From assembly GCA_022616435.1 (NCBI GenBank), contig JAKEET010000071.1, forward strand, positions 1 through 52,645: a stretch of 52,645 bases of DNA, in the 5' to 3' direction. Shown here piece by piece: positions 31,660-40,137 of the stretch. Position numbers and translations under genes: made by a program. Positions within the stretch are counted from its first letter, which is position 1, and each line of letters begins with the position of its first letter. This DNA comes from Gemmataceae bacterium. GTDB taxonomy: Bacteria > Planctomycetota > Planctomycetia > Gemmatales > Gemmataceae. The notes under the pieces are model-generated. The model was not told the origin of the DNA. It saw only the letters and a program-made list of their open reading frames with translations, and made no database searches.

Positions 31660-32699
31660 GGACACGTCTCCTCCGCAGCCGATTGGGCAATGACCGGTTG
31701 CGGGATGACCGGCTGGTTGATGACCGGTGGATTGATGAACTGGCGCGCCTGGTCGGCCAGGGCGCGGCATTCCTCGCTGGACGCCGTGACGGGCGCGAAC
31801 TTCAGCAGGTCGCAGCGCTGGAGGAATGATTCCAGAAAGTCGCGGTGCGCCGCGAGGAGCGGATGCTCCGCGAGCGACCCCACGAATTCGCCGGTCGTCT
31901 GGCGGCGGGCCGGCGCCTGGTACTTTCTCTCCAGATAGCGCCGCAGCACCCCGGTCAGCAGCGTGCCGAACCGCTCGGCCTTGCCGCGCTCCGGCAGGCC
32001 CAGCGCGTGCAGTCGTTCCAGCTCACGGAGCGCCCGGCGCTCGGCGGTGACCGGCGCGGCCTGCACGCGGCGGCGCCGCAGCCAGAAGCCGCACCCCGCC
32101 AGCAAGCCCAGGGCGAGCACCGCCGTCGCGACGATCATTGCGGCGGCGCTGTCGCGCCGCGGCGGCGCCGGCAATTCCTCGATCGCGGTGATGTCGCGCA
32201 CGTCCTTCACGTCCGGTTGCGTCAGCTTGCTGGTCACGCGCACCGCACGTGGCTGGAAGTCGATCGTCTGCCAGCGGCCCTTGGCATCGAGATAGCGCAA
32301 TGGCTCCAGCCGCAACGAGGTCTCGCCCGGCGCCAGCGGCTCCACTTCAAGCGTTTGCGACCATCGAACGTCGCCGGCCTCCTGGGCGCGCCCTTCTTTG
32401 GTGTGCTCATCCTTGGTGTACGTGGGCGGACCGATGGTCCGCACCTGCCACGGGCCTTTGGCCCACGTCTGCGGCGGCCTCACTTCCAGGCCCGCGTCCC
32501 CCCGCACCTCGATCGTGAGCACGAGCACGTCGGCAAACGGCAGCACGATGACGCCCTTTTCGATCGTCGCGTCCGCCCGGAGCGAGGCCGGGCCGACCCG
32601 TTCCAGGACGACGGGCTCATTGGCGCCAACGGCCACGGCGCTCGACAGCGCGAGCGCCATGAATGTCACGCGCCTCAATGCTTGGCCGATGCCGTTCAT
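31656..32699 (-). CDS. DUF4381/BatD-like membrane protein
   Basis: The 347-residue protein has a signal peptide (VTFMALALSSAVAVGAN), an extracytoplasmic beta-rich region (TIEKGVIVLPFADVLVLTIEV, LAPGETSLRLEPLRYLDAKG), one membrane segment (MIVATAVLALGLLAGCGFWL, about 183-202) and a cytoplasmic helical domain (ALRELERLHALGLPERGKAERFG, LTGVLRRYLERKYQAPARRQTTGEF). This order fits DUF4381/BatD-like proteins found beside DUF58 in aerotolerance-type operons. ATG 32699 overlaps the DUF58 stop by 4 bases. The C terminus is NPPVINQPVIPQPVIAQ, an in-frame pentapeptide repeat encoded by 31685-31744. The family call is moderate. Confidence 0.68.
   Translation of the reverse strand: MNGIGQALRRVTFMALALSSAVAVGANEPVVLERVGPASLRADATIEKGVIVLPFADVLVLTIEVRGDAGLEVRPPQTWAKGPWQVRTIGPPTYTKDEHTKEGRAQEAGDVRWSQTLEVEPLAPGETSLRLEPLRYLDAKGRWQTIDFQPRAVRVTSKLTQPDVKDVRDITAIEELPAPPRRDSAAAMIVATAVLALGLLAGCGFWLRRRRVQAAPVTAERRALRELERLHALGLPERGKAERFGTLLTGVLRRYLERKYQAPARRQTTGEFVGSLAEHPLLAAHRDFLESFLQRCDLLKFAPVTASSEECRALADQARQFINPPVINQPVIPQPVIAQSAAEETCP
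31685..31744 (-). repeat. 15-base tandem repeat at a gene's 3' end
   Basis: Four units of the type GGTTGATGACCGGTG encode NPPVI/NQPVI/PQPVI/AQ at the C terminus of the DUF4381-like protein. Confidence 0.8.
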
Positions 32700-33580
32700 G
32701 AGTGCCCCAGACGACGTTCGCGCAGCCGGAAGAACCGCAACAGGGCGTCGAGGTGGCTGCCGTCGGTGGACACGTCGATCCAGTCCGCCGCGGCCGCGTT
32801 GGCCAGTTGCCGCACCGCCGCCCGGCGGGCCCGCGCCGCCGCCCGATGGGCTTCGCGGAATTCGGCAGCCGACGTATCGATGAGCAGCGTCTGCCCGGTT
32901 TCGGCGTCGCGAACGTCCACCAACCCGACGGCCGGCCACGATTCCTCCAGGGCGTCGGCGTGATAGACCGCGATCAGGTCATGCCGGCGGGCGGCGCGGC
33001 GAAATGCCTTCTCGAAGCCGGTGTCGTGAAAATCGCTCATCAGGAACACGATCGCCCGGCGGCGGAGGACGCGATTGAAGAAATCGATGCCCGCGCGCAG
33101 GTTCGTGCCCGGATAGGCGGGTTCGTGAAACAGGATGTCGCGCATCAGCCGCAGGGCGTGCCGCGTCCCCTTGCGCGGCGGCACGTATTTCTCGACGCGG
33201 TCGCTGACCGCCACCAGGCCGACCTTGTCGTTGTTGGCTATCGCGCAGAATGCCAGGAGCGCGGCCAGCTCGGCGGCCACCTCGCGCTTGGTCTGCGAGC
33301 GCGTGCCGAATCGCTGGCTGGCGCTGACGTCCAGGACCAGCAGCAGGGTCAGCTCGCGTTCCTCGATGAAGCGCTTGACGAACGGATGGCCCATGCGCGC
33401 CGTGACGTTCCAGTCGATGCCGCGGATGTCGTCGCCCGGCTGATACTCGCGGACTTCCTCGAAGGCGATGCCGCTGCCTTTGAAGACGCTGCGGTAGGCG
33501 CCGCCCAGCAAATCTTCGACCGCGCGCCGGGCCCGTAGCTGCAAGCGGCGCATCTGGCGGCGAAGATCGCGGGACAGCAT
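32696..33580 (-). CDS. DUF58 domain protein
   Basis: The 294-residue soluble protein matches DUF58: GSGIAFEEVREYQPGDDIRGIDWNVTARMGHPFVKRFIEERELTL, then a von Willebrand A-like portion LLLVLDVSASQRFG (MIDAS-type DxSxS) and KVGLVAVSDRVEKYVPP, IVFLMSDFHDTGFEKAF. DUF58 proteins act with MoxR ATPases and Bat proteins; the module's exact function is unclear. No MoxR ATPase gene lies directly upstream here, which is unusual; the neighbour across the gap is on the other strand. The stop overlaps the next gene's start. Confidence 0.9.
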   Translation of the reverse strand: MLSRDLRRQMRRLQLRARRAVEDLLGGAYRSVFKGSGIAFEEVREYQPGDDIRGIDWNVTARMGHPFVKRFIEERELTLLLVLDVSASQRFGTRSQTKREVAAELAALLAFCAIANNDKVGLVAVSDRVEKYVPPRKGTRHALRLMRDILFHEPAYPGTNLRAGIDFFNRVLRRRAIVFLMSDFHDTGFEKAFRRAARRHDLIAVYHADALEESWPAVGLVDVRDAETGQTLLIDTSAAEFREAHRAAARARRAAVRQLANAAAADWIDVSTDGSHLDALLRFFRLRERRLGHS

Positions 33581-33670
33581 GGATTTTCCCTTGGCGAACG
33601 GGCCACAAACCTCTCACAATACCATCATAAGCGACCGCGTGGCGGAAGGAACCAAGATATCTGATGGCTT

Positions 33671-33736
33671 GTTTACTGTTTCGCGCTCGCGTCCCGACTC
33701 GCCAGCGCAACCCTCACCGAGCGCGAAACGGTAAAC
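33671..33736. repeat. GTTTACTGTTTCGCGCTCG inverted pair
   Basis: GTTTACTGTTTCGCGCTCG (from 33671) and its inverted copy with one mismatch (33718-33736) flank about 28 bases. The 20-base sequence starting at 33671 is identical to 25961-25980, upstream of the small peptide gene. This dispersed foldback repeat sits just before the third DUF1549 gene. Confidence 0.75.
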
Positions 33737-33756
33737 AACACTCGAAAGTCGCGATC

Positions 33757-36225
33757 ATGATCCGATGCCTTCGCTCGACTCCCTGGTTGTTGATGTCCGT
33801 GTTGGTCGCGCCGGCCACGGTTGTCGCGCAGACATCCAGCAACTCGCTGGCGCGGCTCACCGTCGAACCAGCCGACGTCGTGCTCGTCGGCGCCGGCGCC
33901 CGGCAACAGCTCCTGGTCACGGGCCACTGCCGCGACGGCGCCGTGCGCGATCTGACCCATGCCGTCCGATGGCGCTGCGACCGGCCCGACATTGTCCGCG
34001 TGCAGGATGGCATCGTCCACGGCCTCGCCGACGGCGCCGCACGCGTGACGGCCGAGGTCGGATCGTTGCAGGCCGCGTTGTCCGTCGCAGTGCGTGACGC
34101 GGCCAGGCCGCAACCGGTCTCGTTCCGCAACGACGTCATGGCCGTCCTCAGCCGGGCCGGCTGCAACCTGGGGACGTGCCACGGCAATTTCAACGGCAAG
34201 AACGGCTTCCGCCTGTCGTTGCGCGGCGACAACCCGGAATTCGATCTCGACAGTCTGCTCCGCGACACGCAAGGCCGGCGCACGTCGCTGTTCGATCCGG
34301 GACGCAGCCTGATCCTGCAAAAGCCGACGGGCCAGGCGCCGCACGAAGGCGGCATTCGCTTCCGCAAGAACTCCGTCGAGTATGGCATCCTCGAACGCTG
34401 GATCCGCGGCGGCGCCAAGCCCGACGCTGCATCGGCGCCGCGCTTGACCAGGCTCGACGTGTGGCCGCGCGAGCGTGTATTGCTGCACGGGGCCAACGAA
34501 CAACAACTCGTGACGCGGGCCGTCCTCAGCGACGGCTCGACGCGCGACGTGACGCACCTGACCGTGTTCGAGCCGACCGTGGAAACAGTGCATGTCACCC
34601 CCGGCGGCCTGGTTCGCTCCGACAAGCCGTGCGAGGTCACGGTCGTGGCGCGCTATCTGGATCGACGCGAGCCGGTCATGCTGGCGTTCGTGCCCGAGCG
34701 GCCCAATTTCCGCTGGCCCGCGGTGGCCGCTCACAACGTCATCGACGAGCACGTGTTCGCCCGGCTCAAGGCGCTGCAGGTCGAGCCTTCGGACGTGGCC
34801 GACGACGCCACGTTCCTGCGCCGCGCCTATCTCGACGTGTGCGGCATCCTGCCGACCCCGGACGAGGCCCGGCGCTTCCTCGCCGACCAGGCGCCCGACA
34901 AGCGCCGGCGGCTCGTCGATCGTTTGCTGGAGCGTCCGGAGTATGCCGATTACTGGGCGATGAAGTGGGCCGACCTGCTCCGCAACGAGGAGAAGGCCGT
35001 CGATGCCAAGGGGGTGCGGCTGTTCCAGCGCTGGCTGCGGCAGTGCGTCAGCGACGACATGCCGCTGGACCGCTTCGCACGGCAGCTCCTGACCGCGCGC
35101 GGCAGCACCTACGACCGGCCCGAAGCTAATTACTATCGCACCAACCTGGACCCGCAAAAGGCGGCCGAGACGACGGCGCAGCTCTTCCTCGGCGTCCGCG
35201 TGGCCTGCGCCAAGTGCCACAATCACCCCTTCGACCTGTGGACGCAGGAAGATTACCACGGCCTCAGCGCGTTCTTCGCCCGCGTCCGGACACGAATGAT
35301 CGACAACCAGCGCCGCGACCGGCTCGACAAGCACGAGCTGGTCGGCGAGATGATCGTGTGGCACGACCGCGAAGGCGACGTGCCCCATCCGCAAAAGGGC
35401 GGCCCGATCGCCCCGCGGCTGCCCGGCCTGCCCGGATCGAAGCTTGCCGACGGGGCCGACCGCTTGACGGCGCTTGCCGACTGGGTCACCGCCGCCGATA
35501 ATCCGTACTTCGCGCGGGTGATGGCCAACCGCATCTGGCACCACCTGCTCGGCCGCGGCGTCGTCGAGCCGGTCGATGACTTTCGCGAGTCGAACCCGCC
35601 CAGCAACGAGCCGCTGCTGGCGGCGCTCGCCAAGGACCTGGTCGCGTCCGGCTGGCGGCAGAAACACTTGATCCGCGCCATCATGGCGTCGCGAACTTAC
35701 CAGGCGTCGTCCACGACGAAACCGACCAACGAGGACGACCTGAATTTCAGCCACGTCGAGCCGCGCGTGCTCCAGGCGGAAGCGCTGCTCGACGCGATCT
35801 CCCAGGTCACGGAAGTGCCGGAACGATTCGCCGGCCATCCGCTCGGCACCCGGGCGGCGCAGTTGCCGGGGGTCAGCGGCGCCCCGACCTTTCTCAAGGC
35901 GTTCGGCCGGCCCGATCGCCTGCTGGCCTGCGAGTGCGAACGGCAAGCGACCACGACGTTGAACCAGGCGTTTCAGATGATCAACGGCGAATCGATCACG
36001 CGCAAGGTGAGCGAGTCGCCGCGCGTCGAGCGCTGGCTGGCGGCGAAGGCGAGCAACGACGAGGTGATCGCCGAATTGTATCTGGCCGCCCTGGCGCGTG
36101 TTCCGACCGCGCGGGAGCGTGAGGCGATTGGCCCACGGCTGGAACGAGCGCCGGACCGCCGGGCGGCGCTGGAAGACTTGCTGTGGGCGATGATCAATAC
36201 GAAGGAATTCTTGCTGCGGCGCTGA
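33757..36225 (+). CDS. Secreted Ig-like/DUF1549/DUF1553 cytochrome-like protein
   Basis: The 822-residue exported protein starts at ATG 33757 (signal TPWLLMSVLVAPATVVAQ). It has an Ig-like N-terminal part (RLTVEPADVVLVGAGARQQL), a haem-type motif within CNLGTCHGNFNGKNGFRL, a second Ig-like part (RLDVWPRERVLLHGANEQQL), DUF1549 (FLRRAYLDVCGILPTPDEA, YADYWAMKWADLLRNEE), CAKCHNHPFDLW, and DUF1553 (DWVTAADNPYFARVMANRIW, HLIRAIMASRTYQAS, LLACECERQATTTLNQAFQMIN). It is closely related to the product of 23205-25748. The upstream frame is open to 33664 across a repeat, so the start is chosen by the signal peptide. Confidence 0.9.
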   Translation: MIRCLRSTPWLLMSVLVAPATVVAQTSSNSLARLTVEPADVVLVGAGARQQLLVTGHCRDGAVRDLTHAVRWRCDRPDIVRVQDGIVHGLADGAARVTAEVGSLQAALSVAVRDAARPQPVSFRNDVMAVLSRAGCNLGTCHGNFNGKNGFRLSLRGDNPEFDLDSLLRDTQGRRTSLFDPGRSLILQKPTGQAPHEGGIRFRKNSVEYGILERWIRGGAKPDAASAPRLTRLDVWPRERVLLHGANEQQLVTRAVLSDGSTRDVTHLTVFEPTVETVHVTPGGLVRSDKPCEVTVVARYLDRREPVMLAFVPERPNFRWPAVAAHNVIDEHVFARLKALQVEPSDVADDATFLRRAYLDVCGILPTPDEARRFLADQAPDKRRRLVDRLLERPEYADYWAMKWADLLRNEEKAVDAKGVRLFQRWLRQCVSDDMPLDRFARQLLTARGSTYDRPEANYYRTNLDPQKAAETTAQLFLGVRVACAKCHNHPFDLWTQEDYHGLSAFFARVRTRMIDNQRRDRLDKHELVGEMIVWHDREGDVPHPQKGGPIAPRLPGLPGSKLADGADRLTALADWVTAADNPYFARVMANRIWHHLLGRGVVEPVDDFRESNPPSNEPLLAALAKDLVASGWRQKHLIRAIMASRTYQASSTTKPTNEDDLNFSHVEPRVLQAEALLDAISQVTEVPERFAGHPLGTRAAQLPGVSGAPTFLKAFGRPDRLLACECERQATTTLNQAFQMINGESITRKVSESPRVERWLAAKASNDEVIAELYLAALARVPTAREREAIGPRLERAPDRRAALEDLLWAMINTKEFLLRR

Positions 36226-36232
36226 CGACACG

Positions 36233-36296
36233 GCCGCTTGCGGCTTGGCGTTCGCGCCGACCGCAGGTGTGACGCGAACGCCAAGCCGCAAGCGGC
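36233..36296. terminator. Perfect 24-base inverted repeat between convergent genes
   Basis: The left arm 36233-36256 (GCCGCTTGCGGCTTGGCG core) and right arm 36273-36296 are exact reverse complements around a 16-base loop. It sits 8 bases after one stop and 11 before the next gene's stop, fitting a bidirectional terminator. The unusually long perfect arms suggest a dispersed repeat recruited for that use. Confidence 0.6.
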
Positions 36297-36307
36297 GGAC
36301 ACGTGGT

Positions 36308-36862
36308 TCACTTCGTGATGATCCGGATATTGCGATACGCCACCGGCCCGTGGTCGCCCTGGAACATCAGCGGGCCCGTCGGCGCTTCCTTGCCGGTCAC
36401 GCCCGACGGCGTCGGCCCCTTCATCTCGACATTTTCGTGAATGACCTGGTCGTTCAGCGTCACTTTCAGGAACCTGGCGTTCGAGGTTTTCTTGCCGCCT
36501 TCGAAGCGCGGCGCTTGAAACTCGATCACGAACTTCTGCCATTCGCCCGGCTTCCTGGCGGCGTTGACGCGCGGGGCAGCGGCGCCGTACAGGCCGCCGC
36601 CGGCGGTGTTGACCATCTGCAGGCCCTTGTTGTCCGAGGCGATCGGCGCGAGCTGCAATTGGGTCGGATTGGATGGATCGACCTCCGCGATGTCGACTTT
36701 CCATTTGCTTTGCTTGGCATTATCGCCCCTCAATTTCCAGCCGGTGAGGTCTTTGCCGTTGAACGGCGTGCTGACCTTGCCTTTTTCGCCGGCGCCGGTC
36801 GGGAATCCCAGACCGGCCAGTGCCATCAGGCTTGCGACGGCTGCCATCATGATGCGACGCAT
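36308..36862 (-). CDS. DUF1080 family protein, internally shortened
   Basis: The 184-residue exported protein has a signal peptide (MMAAVASLMALAGLGFPTGAG) and both ends of a DUF1080 domain: FNGKDLTGWKLRGDNAKQSKWKVD at the start and GPLMFQGDHGPVAYRNIRI at the end. DUF1080 (3-keto-disaccharide hydrolase-type, LamG-like fold) normally has FELRxEFR, NSGIxLR and YExQILD segments in the middle; here the text goes from LQLAP to GLQMVNTAGGGLYGAAAP without them. The core is thus missing about 60 residues, so activity is doubtful. It may be a reduced binding protein or a decaying copy. Confidence 0.8.
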   Translation of the reverse strand: MRRIMMAAVASLMALAGLGFPTGAGEKGKVSTPFNGKDLTGWKLRGDNAKQSKWKVDIAEVDPSNPTQLQLAPIASDNKGLQMVNTAGGGLYGAAAPRVNAARKPGEWQKFVIEFQAPRFEGGKKTSNARFLKVTLNDQVIHENVEMKGPTPSGVTGKEAPTGPLMFQGDHGPVAYRNIRIITK

Positions 36863-36941
36863 GGATGCTCCTCAGGAGAGTATTCGCTGCGCTCCGTTGG
36901 CGACGCCCCCGGTCGTTGTCCGGCGTCAGCGCTGGGGCATT

Positions 36942-37904
36942 CTAGGAGATTCGCTCGATTCTCAACACTTGTTCGTGCAGAAACGCATCGCACTCGGACT
37001 GGGTGAAGACGCCCGGAGTGGTGCCCACCGCCCGGACGCAACTCGCCCCCAGGGCGCTGGCCACGCGCAGGCAATCTTCGGGGCCCAGGTCGTGCAAGAG
37101 GCCGTAGATGTAGCCGGCGTCGAAGGCGTCGCCGCCGCCGCTGGCGTCCACGAACGGCACCCGGTACACGCCGGCCCGCAAGCGCAGGCCGTCCTGCACC
37201 AGGATCGAACCCTCGCCACCCATGGTGATGATGGCCGTGCGGACCCCGAGGCGCTGAAACGTCTCGGCCTGGCGGAGCGGGTCCTTCTCGCCGGTGAGCG
37301 CTTCCCCTTCGTGATTGTTGGGCAGGAAGACGTCGACGTAGGGCAGCAGCTTCCGCAGGCGCGGCAAGTACTCGTCCGGCTTCGGAATCGCCACGTCCAC
37401 GACCGTCTTGACTCCCCTGGCACGCGCCGCCGTGAACAGCGGGATCAGCTCGTCGTCCTGCAAACCCGGCATGAGCAGGTAGCCGCCGATGTATAGCACC
37501 TTGCACGTGTCGAGCAAGGTCAGCGGCACGTCGGCCGCGCTGAACTCGGCATTGGCGCCGAAGGTGTGAATGAAGCGGCGGTCTTGGCCTTGCACGTTGA
37601 CGATCAATGTCTGGCTGGTGTCGGCCGTGGCGCTGACGCGGATGTGCGTGGCGTCCACCTGCGCGTCGCGCAAGAAGTCGGTGACAATCCGGCCGAACGC
37701 GTCCTTGCCGACGCGGCCCACGACGGCCGTGCGCACGCCCATCTTGGCCAGATCGACGGCGGCGTTGGCCGCGCAGCCGCCGATCGTGAGCAGCATGCCG
37801 TCGGCCATGACCAGCTCGCCGGCGCCCGGCACGCGCTCGATCGGCGTACAGACGTGATCGGCGACGATGATGCCGGCACAGAGGACTTGGGGAGATGTGC
37901 TCAT
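36942..37904 (-). CDS. PfkB family carbohydrate kinase
   Basis: The 320-residue kinase shows PfkB signatures: IGGCAANAAVDLAKMGVRTAVVG (about 41-64) and DASGGGDAFDAGYIYGL (253-269), in which D259 is the expected catalytic base. The usual GAGD anion hole reads GGGD, a known variant. The substrate (ribose, fructose, adenosine or another sugar) cannot be told from sequence. ATG at 37904 is only 13 bases behind the stop of the Hsp70-like gene, so the two are likely co-transcribed. It is cytoplasmic. Confidence 0.9.
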   Translation of the reverse strand: MSTSPQVLCAGIIVADHVCTPIERVPGAGELVMADGMLLTIGGCAANAAVDLAKMGVRTAVVGRVGKDAFGRIVTDFLRDAQVDATHIRVSATADTSQTLIVNVQGQDRRFIHTFGANAEFSAADVPLTLLDTCKVLYIGGYLLMPGLQDDELIPLFTAARARGVKTVVDVAIPKPDEYLPRLRKLLPYVDVFLPNNHEGEALTGEKDPLRQAETFQRLGVRTAIITMGGEGSILVQDGLRLRAGVYRVPFVDASGGGDAFDAGYIYGLLHDLGPEDCLRVASALGASCVRAVGTTPGVFTQSECDAFLHEQVLRIERIS

Positions 37905-37917
37905 TCGAGTGTTCACC

Positions 37918-40005
37918 CTACATCGCGCCGGCGACGCTGACATACTGCGACCACATCTGCATTTCCGTGTCGTCCATGGTGTTTTCGCGCTGGAACGTCG
38001 TCGTCACCGGCTGCATCAGCCCCTTCACCTGCCCGGTCACTTCGAGTCGGCCGTCGGCGTGGTAGGCGTAGCTGACGGTCACCGGCGAGCCGGCGGGGAG
38101 CTGCGGCGGCAGGCCGCCGATCGTGCACGTGCCGACCTGGATGCACGCCTCGGGCCGCTCGCTTTCCCCCTCGACGACGCGGATCACCACTGTTTGCTGA
38201 CCGGGCTTCTGGGTCTTGAAGACCTTCGTGACCGCCGTCGGCAGGGGGGTGTTCTTCGGGATCAGGATCTGGTTCTTCTTGCGGCCGGTGGTCGGATCGG
38301 TGCCGACGATGCCCAGGCTGTGCGAGTTGATGTTGGTCACGGAGAACTTCGGGCTGGCCGCGGTCGGCTTCTGCTTGGAGACGATCAGGCTGGCGTACAG
38401 CGCCGCGCCATGCGCCACCGCCTCATCCACCGCGACCGACCGCTCCGGCGGCTTGCCGGTCAGCTCTTGCAGCATCCGCGCCACCTGCGGCATCCGCGTC
38501 GAGCCCCCCACCAGCAGCACCCTGTCGATCAGCGACCAGTTCAAGCTGGCCTGGCGAACGACGATCTCGGTGGTGGTGCGCGTCCGGCCCAGGAGCGCGG
38601 CGGTGGCGTCCTCGAATTGCTCGCGGGTGATGTCGATCTTCATCCGCGTCCCCAGGTGGTTGACGAACATCGCCGCCTTGGGCCGCTCCGTGAGGGTCTT
38701 CTTGCAGGTCTCGGCCGCCAGCCACATTTCCTGGAGGCTGACGGGATTTTGCCGCGGGTCCTCGCGATGCTGCGTCACGAATTGCTCCGCGGCGATCTCG
38801 ATGAGCTTGTCGTCCCAGTCCTTGCCGCCCAGGGCCACGTCGCCGTCGGTGGCCACGGCCTTGAACGACGTCCCCTGGATTTCGACGATGGTGACGTCGA
38901 ACGTGCCGCCGCCGAGATCGTAGACCAGGACGCGCAACGGTTTGCTGACCGTCGATTTCCCGGTCGGATCGAGAAAGCCGAGCTGATAGCCGTAGGCGAT
39001 GGCGGCGGAAGTGGGTTCGTTGATGATGTCGAGGACGTCGAGGCCGGCGAGCCGGCCGGCGTCGATGGTCGAGCGGCGCCGCGATTCGTCGAAGTAGGCC
39101 GGCACCGTGATGACCGCCTTGCGGATCGGCCCGAGCTTGCGTTCGGCGTCGTCCTTGAGCGATTTCAGAATGATCGACGAGATGACTTCGGGCGGCATGT
39201 AGCCGCCGCCCACCTTCTTGCGGTAGTATTTCGAGCCCATGTCGCGCTTGACGCACTCCGCGACCTTCTCCGGCTCCATCGCCGACGCCTGCACCGCTTC
39301 CTTGCCAACGACCGGGCCGGCCTCGTCGAACAGCACCACGCTGGGCGTGACGATCTCGCCGGTGGCGTTGGGGATGCTGACCGGCCGGCCATGGGCGTCC
39401 AGGTACGCGACCACGGAGTAGGTCGTGCCCAGGTCGATGCCGAGGGCGATGTCCGAATCCGGCGACTCGACGGGCGGCGCCGGCGTCCTGGCGCGCTGGG
39501 CGGCCGGCGGCGACGGTGCAGGGGCCGGCGTTCGCCGGGCCGGCGCTGCCGCGGGCGGCGCCGTGGGCATGATGGGCTGGGCGACCAGCGGGGCGGTTTG
39601 CACCGGCATGGCCATGGGGACGGCGCCCGGCGCGGCCACGGGAAATGCGGCGGGCAGCGGCCCTGCCGCGGCCGGCGCCGCCGCCGCGCCGGCGCCGCCG
39701 AACATGCGATTGACCAGCTGCATCAGTCGCTGGCTCGCGTCGGCCCGGAGCGCGACCTTGCCCTCCGGAGCCAGGAACACCTCGGGGCGCAAATGGGTGA
39801 AGAATTCGTCCCAGCGCAGCCTCGGCCGCCCCATCAACCGGATCGGCAACGGCAGCATGTTCCACGTCGGATAGATGACGTGATTCTGATACTGGGCCAG
39901 GTCGGTGACGAGGTTCTTGGGCTTGCCGACGACGCTGTGCAGCCCGGCCAGGACGAACTTCAAGCAGTATTGCCGGTAGATGTCGTGCAGACTTTGTTGG
40001 GCCAT
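37918..40005 (-). CDS. Hsp70-like protein with N-terminal extension and no lid
   Basis: The 695-residue protein has an Hsp70 ATPase domain from about residue 188: GIDLGTTYSVVAYLD, VITVPAYFDESRRRSTIDAG, IINEPTSAAIAYGY, LVYDLGGGTFDVTIVEI, LLVGGSTRMPQVARML. A beta substrate-binding part follows (NINSHSLGIVGTDPTTG, IPKNTPLPTAVTKVF), but the alpha-helical lid is missing. The first 110 residues form an unfamiliar helical domain (LHDIYRQYCLKFVLAGLHSVV, RLRWDEFFTHLRPEVFLAPEG) joined by an Ala/Pro-rich linker. This is not the housekeeping DnaK. It might be a specialised chaperone or actin-like ATPase; its partner is unknown. No DnaJ or GrpE gene is nearby. Confidence 0.88.
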   Translation of the reverse strand: MAQQSLHDIYRQYCLKFVLAGLHSVVGKPKNLVTDLAQYQNHVIYPTWNMLPLPIRLMGRPRLRWDEFFTHLRPEVFLAPEGKVALRADASQRLMQLVNRMFGGAGAAAAPAAAGPLPAAFPVAAPGAVPMAMPVQTAPLVAQPIMPTAPPAAAPARRTPAPAPSPPAAQRARTPAPPVESPDSDIALGIDLGTTYSVVAYLDAHGRPVSIPNATGEIVTPSVVLFDEAGPVVGKEAVQASAMEPEKVAECVKRDMGSKYYRKKVGGGYMPPEVISSIILKSLKDDAERKLGPIRKAVITVPAYFDESRRRSTIDAGRLAGLDVLDIINEPTSAAIAYGYQLGFLDPTGKSTVSKPLRVLVYDLGGGTFDVTIVEIQGTSFKAVATDGDVALGGKDWDDKLIEIAAEQFVTQHREDPRQNPVSLQEMWLAAETCKKTLTERPKAAMFVNHLGTRMKIDITREQFEDATAALLGRTRTTTEIVVRQASLNWSLIDRVLLVGGSTRMPQVARMLQELTGKPPERSVAVDEAVAHGAALYASLIVSKQKPTAASPKFSVTNINSHSLGIVGTDPTTGRKKNQILIPKNTPLPTAVTKVFKTQKPGQQTVVIRVVEGESERPEACIQVGTCTIGGLPPQLPAGSPVTVSYAYHADGRLEVTGQVKGLMQPVTTTFQRENTMDDTEMQMWSQYVSVAGAM

Positions 40006-40137
40006 GGGAAACGATTCCGGCAGGACGTTGGCAAACCGGACGGGCGGTTCATGTGTGAATGCTATTCAGACTACTTTACCGGCCGGTAACCGCGCTTCGC
40101 AACGCCTTTTTCGGCAAGATGAAAGGTGGGCCGGCGC

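Noticed and set aside
33673..36291. A long minus-strand frame opposite the third DUF1549 gene
   Set aside because: Antisense shadow with biased composition, extending across a terminator-like repeat.
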